From NCBI GenBank assembly GCA_023957475.1, contig JAMLHA010000021.1, positions 1 to 40,169 of the forward strand: a stretch of DNA of 40,169 nucleotides, given 5' to 3'. Of the stretch, positions 40,153-40,169 are shown in pieces; the stretch's first letter is position 1, and each line of letters starts with the position of its first letter. Both the position numbers and the translations under genes were made by a program. The stretch is from Crocinitomicaceae bacterium (GTDB taxonomy: Bacteria > Bacteroidota > Bacteroidia > Flavobacteriales_D > Crocinitomicaceae). The notes beneath the pieces are model-generated. The model searched no databases, was not told where the DNA came from, and saw only the letters and a list, made by a program, of their open reading frames with translations.

Positions 40153-40169
40153 ACCCGTTTAGTGGATTA
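40153..40169. mobile_element. End of a second copy of the IS982-family element (partial)
   Basis: The last 17 bases, ACCCGTTTAGTGGATTA, are identical to the terminal inverted repeat of the complete IS at 10420. The preceding 8 bp, TAATACTA (40145-40152), differ from the first insertion's target TAATATTA at one position. Because both IS ends are the same over this length, orientation cannot be told. Confidence 0.88.

Overview
The window is AT-rich chromosomal DNA from a member of the Bacteroidota, most likely a flavobacterial lineage. I place it no lower than that. The reasons are a PorP/SprF protein of the gliding/type IX secretion family, a fused CcoN-CcoO oxidase subunit, a fused alpha/beta 2-oxoacid dehydrogenase E1, DUF4159 and DUF5522 proteins, promoters of the TAnnTTTG type, and start codons without Shine-Dalgarno sequences.

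Layout. 1-2.3 kb: a minus-strand cluster with a methyltransferase, the iron-sulfur repair protein Ric and a small hemerythrin protein. 2.4-8 kb: minus-strand crcB, fused E1, a PaiA-like acetyltransferase, yaaA and a PorP/SprF protein. 8-15.6 kb: plus-strand fadD-type ligase, a secreted-protein gene split by an IS982-family element, a lipoprotein, a glucosaminidase with C-terminal LysM, and citrate synthase. 15.8-17.8 kb: ligA (minus). 18-27.2 kb: a complete cbb3 oxidase locus (ccoS, ccoNO, ccoQ, ccoP, ccoG, ccoH, a TauE/SafE-like protein, an Fnr-type regulator), with the copper ATPase ccoI convergent to the regulator. 27.6-31.5 kb: rpmH and the operon pepT-holA-rsmE-DUF4159. 31.7-40.1 kb: a secreted unknown, an ATP-cone/Mrr-like nuclease fusion, mgtC, the operon mrp - NifU-like - lipoprotein hydrolase, a MATE exporter, fmt, a PLP-dependent desulfhydrase/deaminase and a DUF5522 protein. 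The last 17 bases are the end of a second copy of the IS.

How it works together. The oxidase genes and the copper ATPase that matures the oxidase lie in two transcription units. Each has an Fnr-like palindrome, ATGAC(T/A)TTTATCAT, exactly 36.5 bp from the G of a degenerate -7 box (about -41.5 from the inferred start). The Fnr-type regulator gene lies between them, so a local oxygen-response circuit is likely.

Most unusual signals: (1) an octanucleotide-phased degenerate repeat in which TGA recurs every 8 bp, at four intergenic loci; (2) the matched Fnr-like sites; (3) an IS insertion with a self-palindromic 8-bp target duplication that interrupts a signal peptide, where precise removal restores the frame; (4) several genes whose ATG sits 4-5 nt after the -7 box, implying leaderless mRNAs; (5) a 33-34 nt hairpin repeat after two unrelated genes; (6) the ATP-cone/nuclease fusion. 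I saw no tRNA, rRNA, CRISPR array or phage genes.
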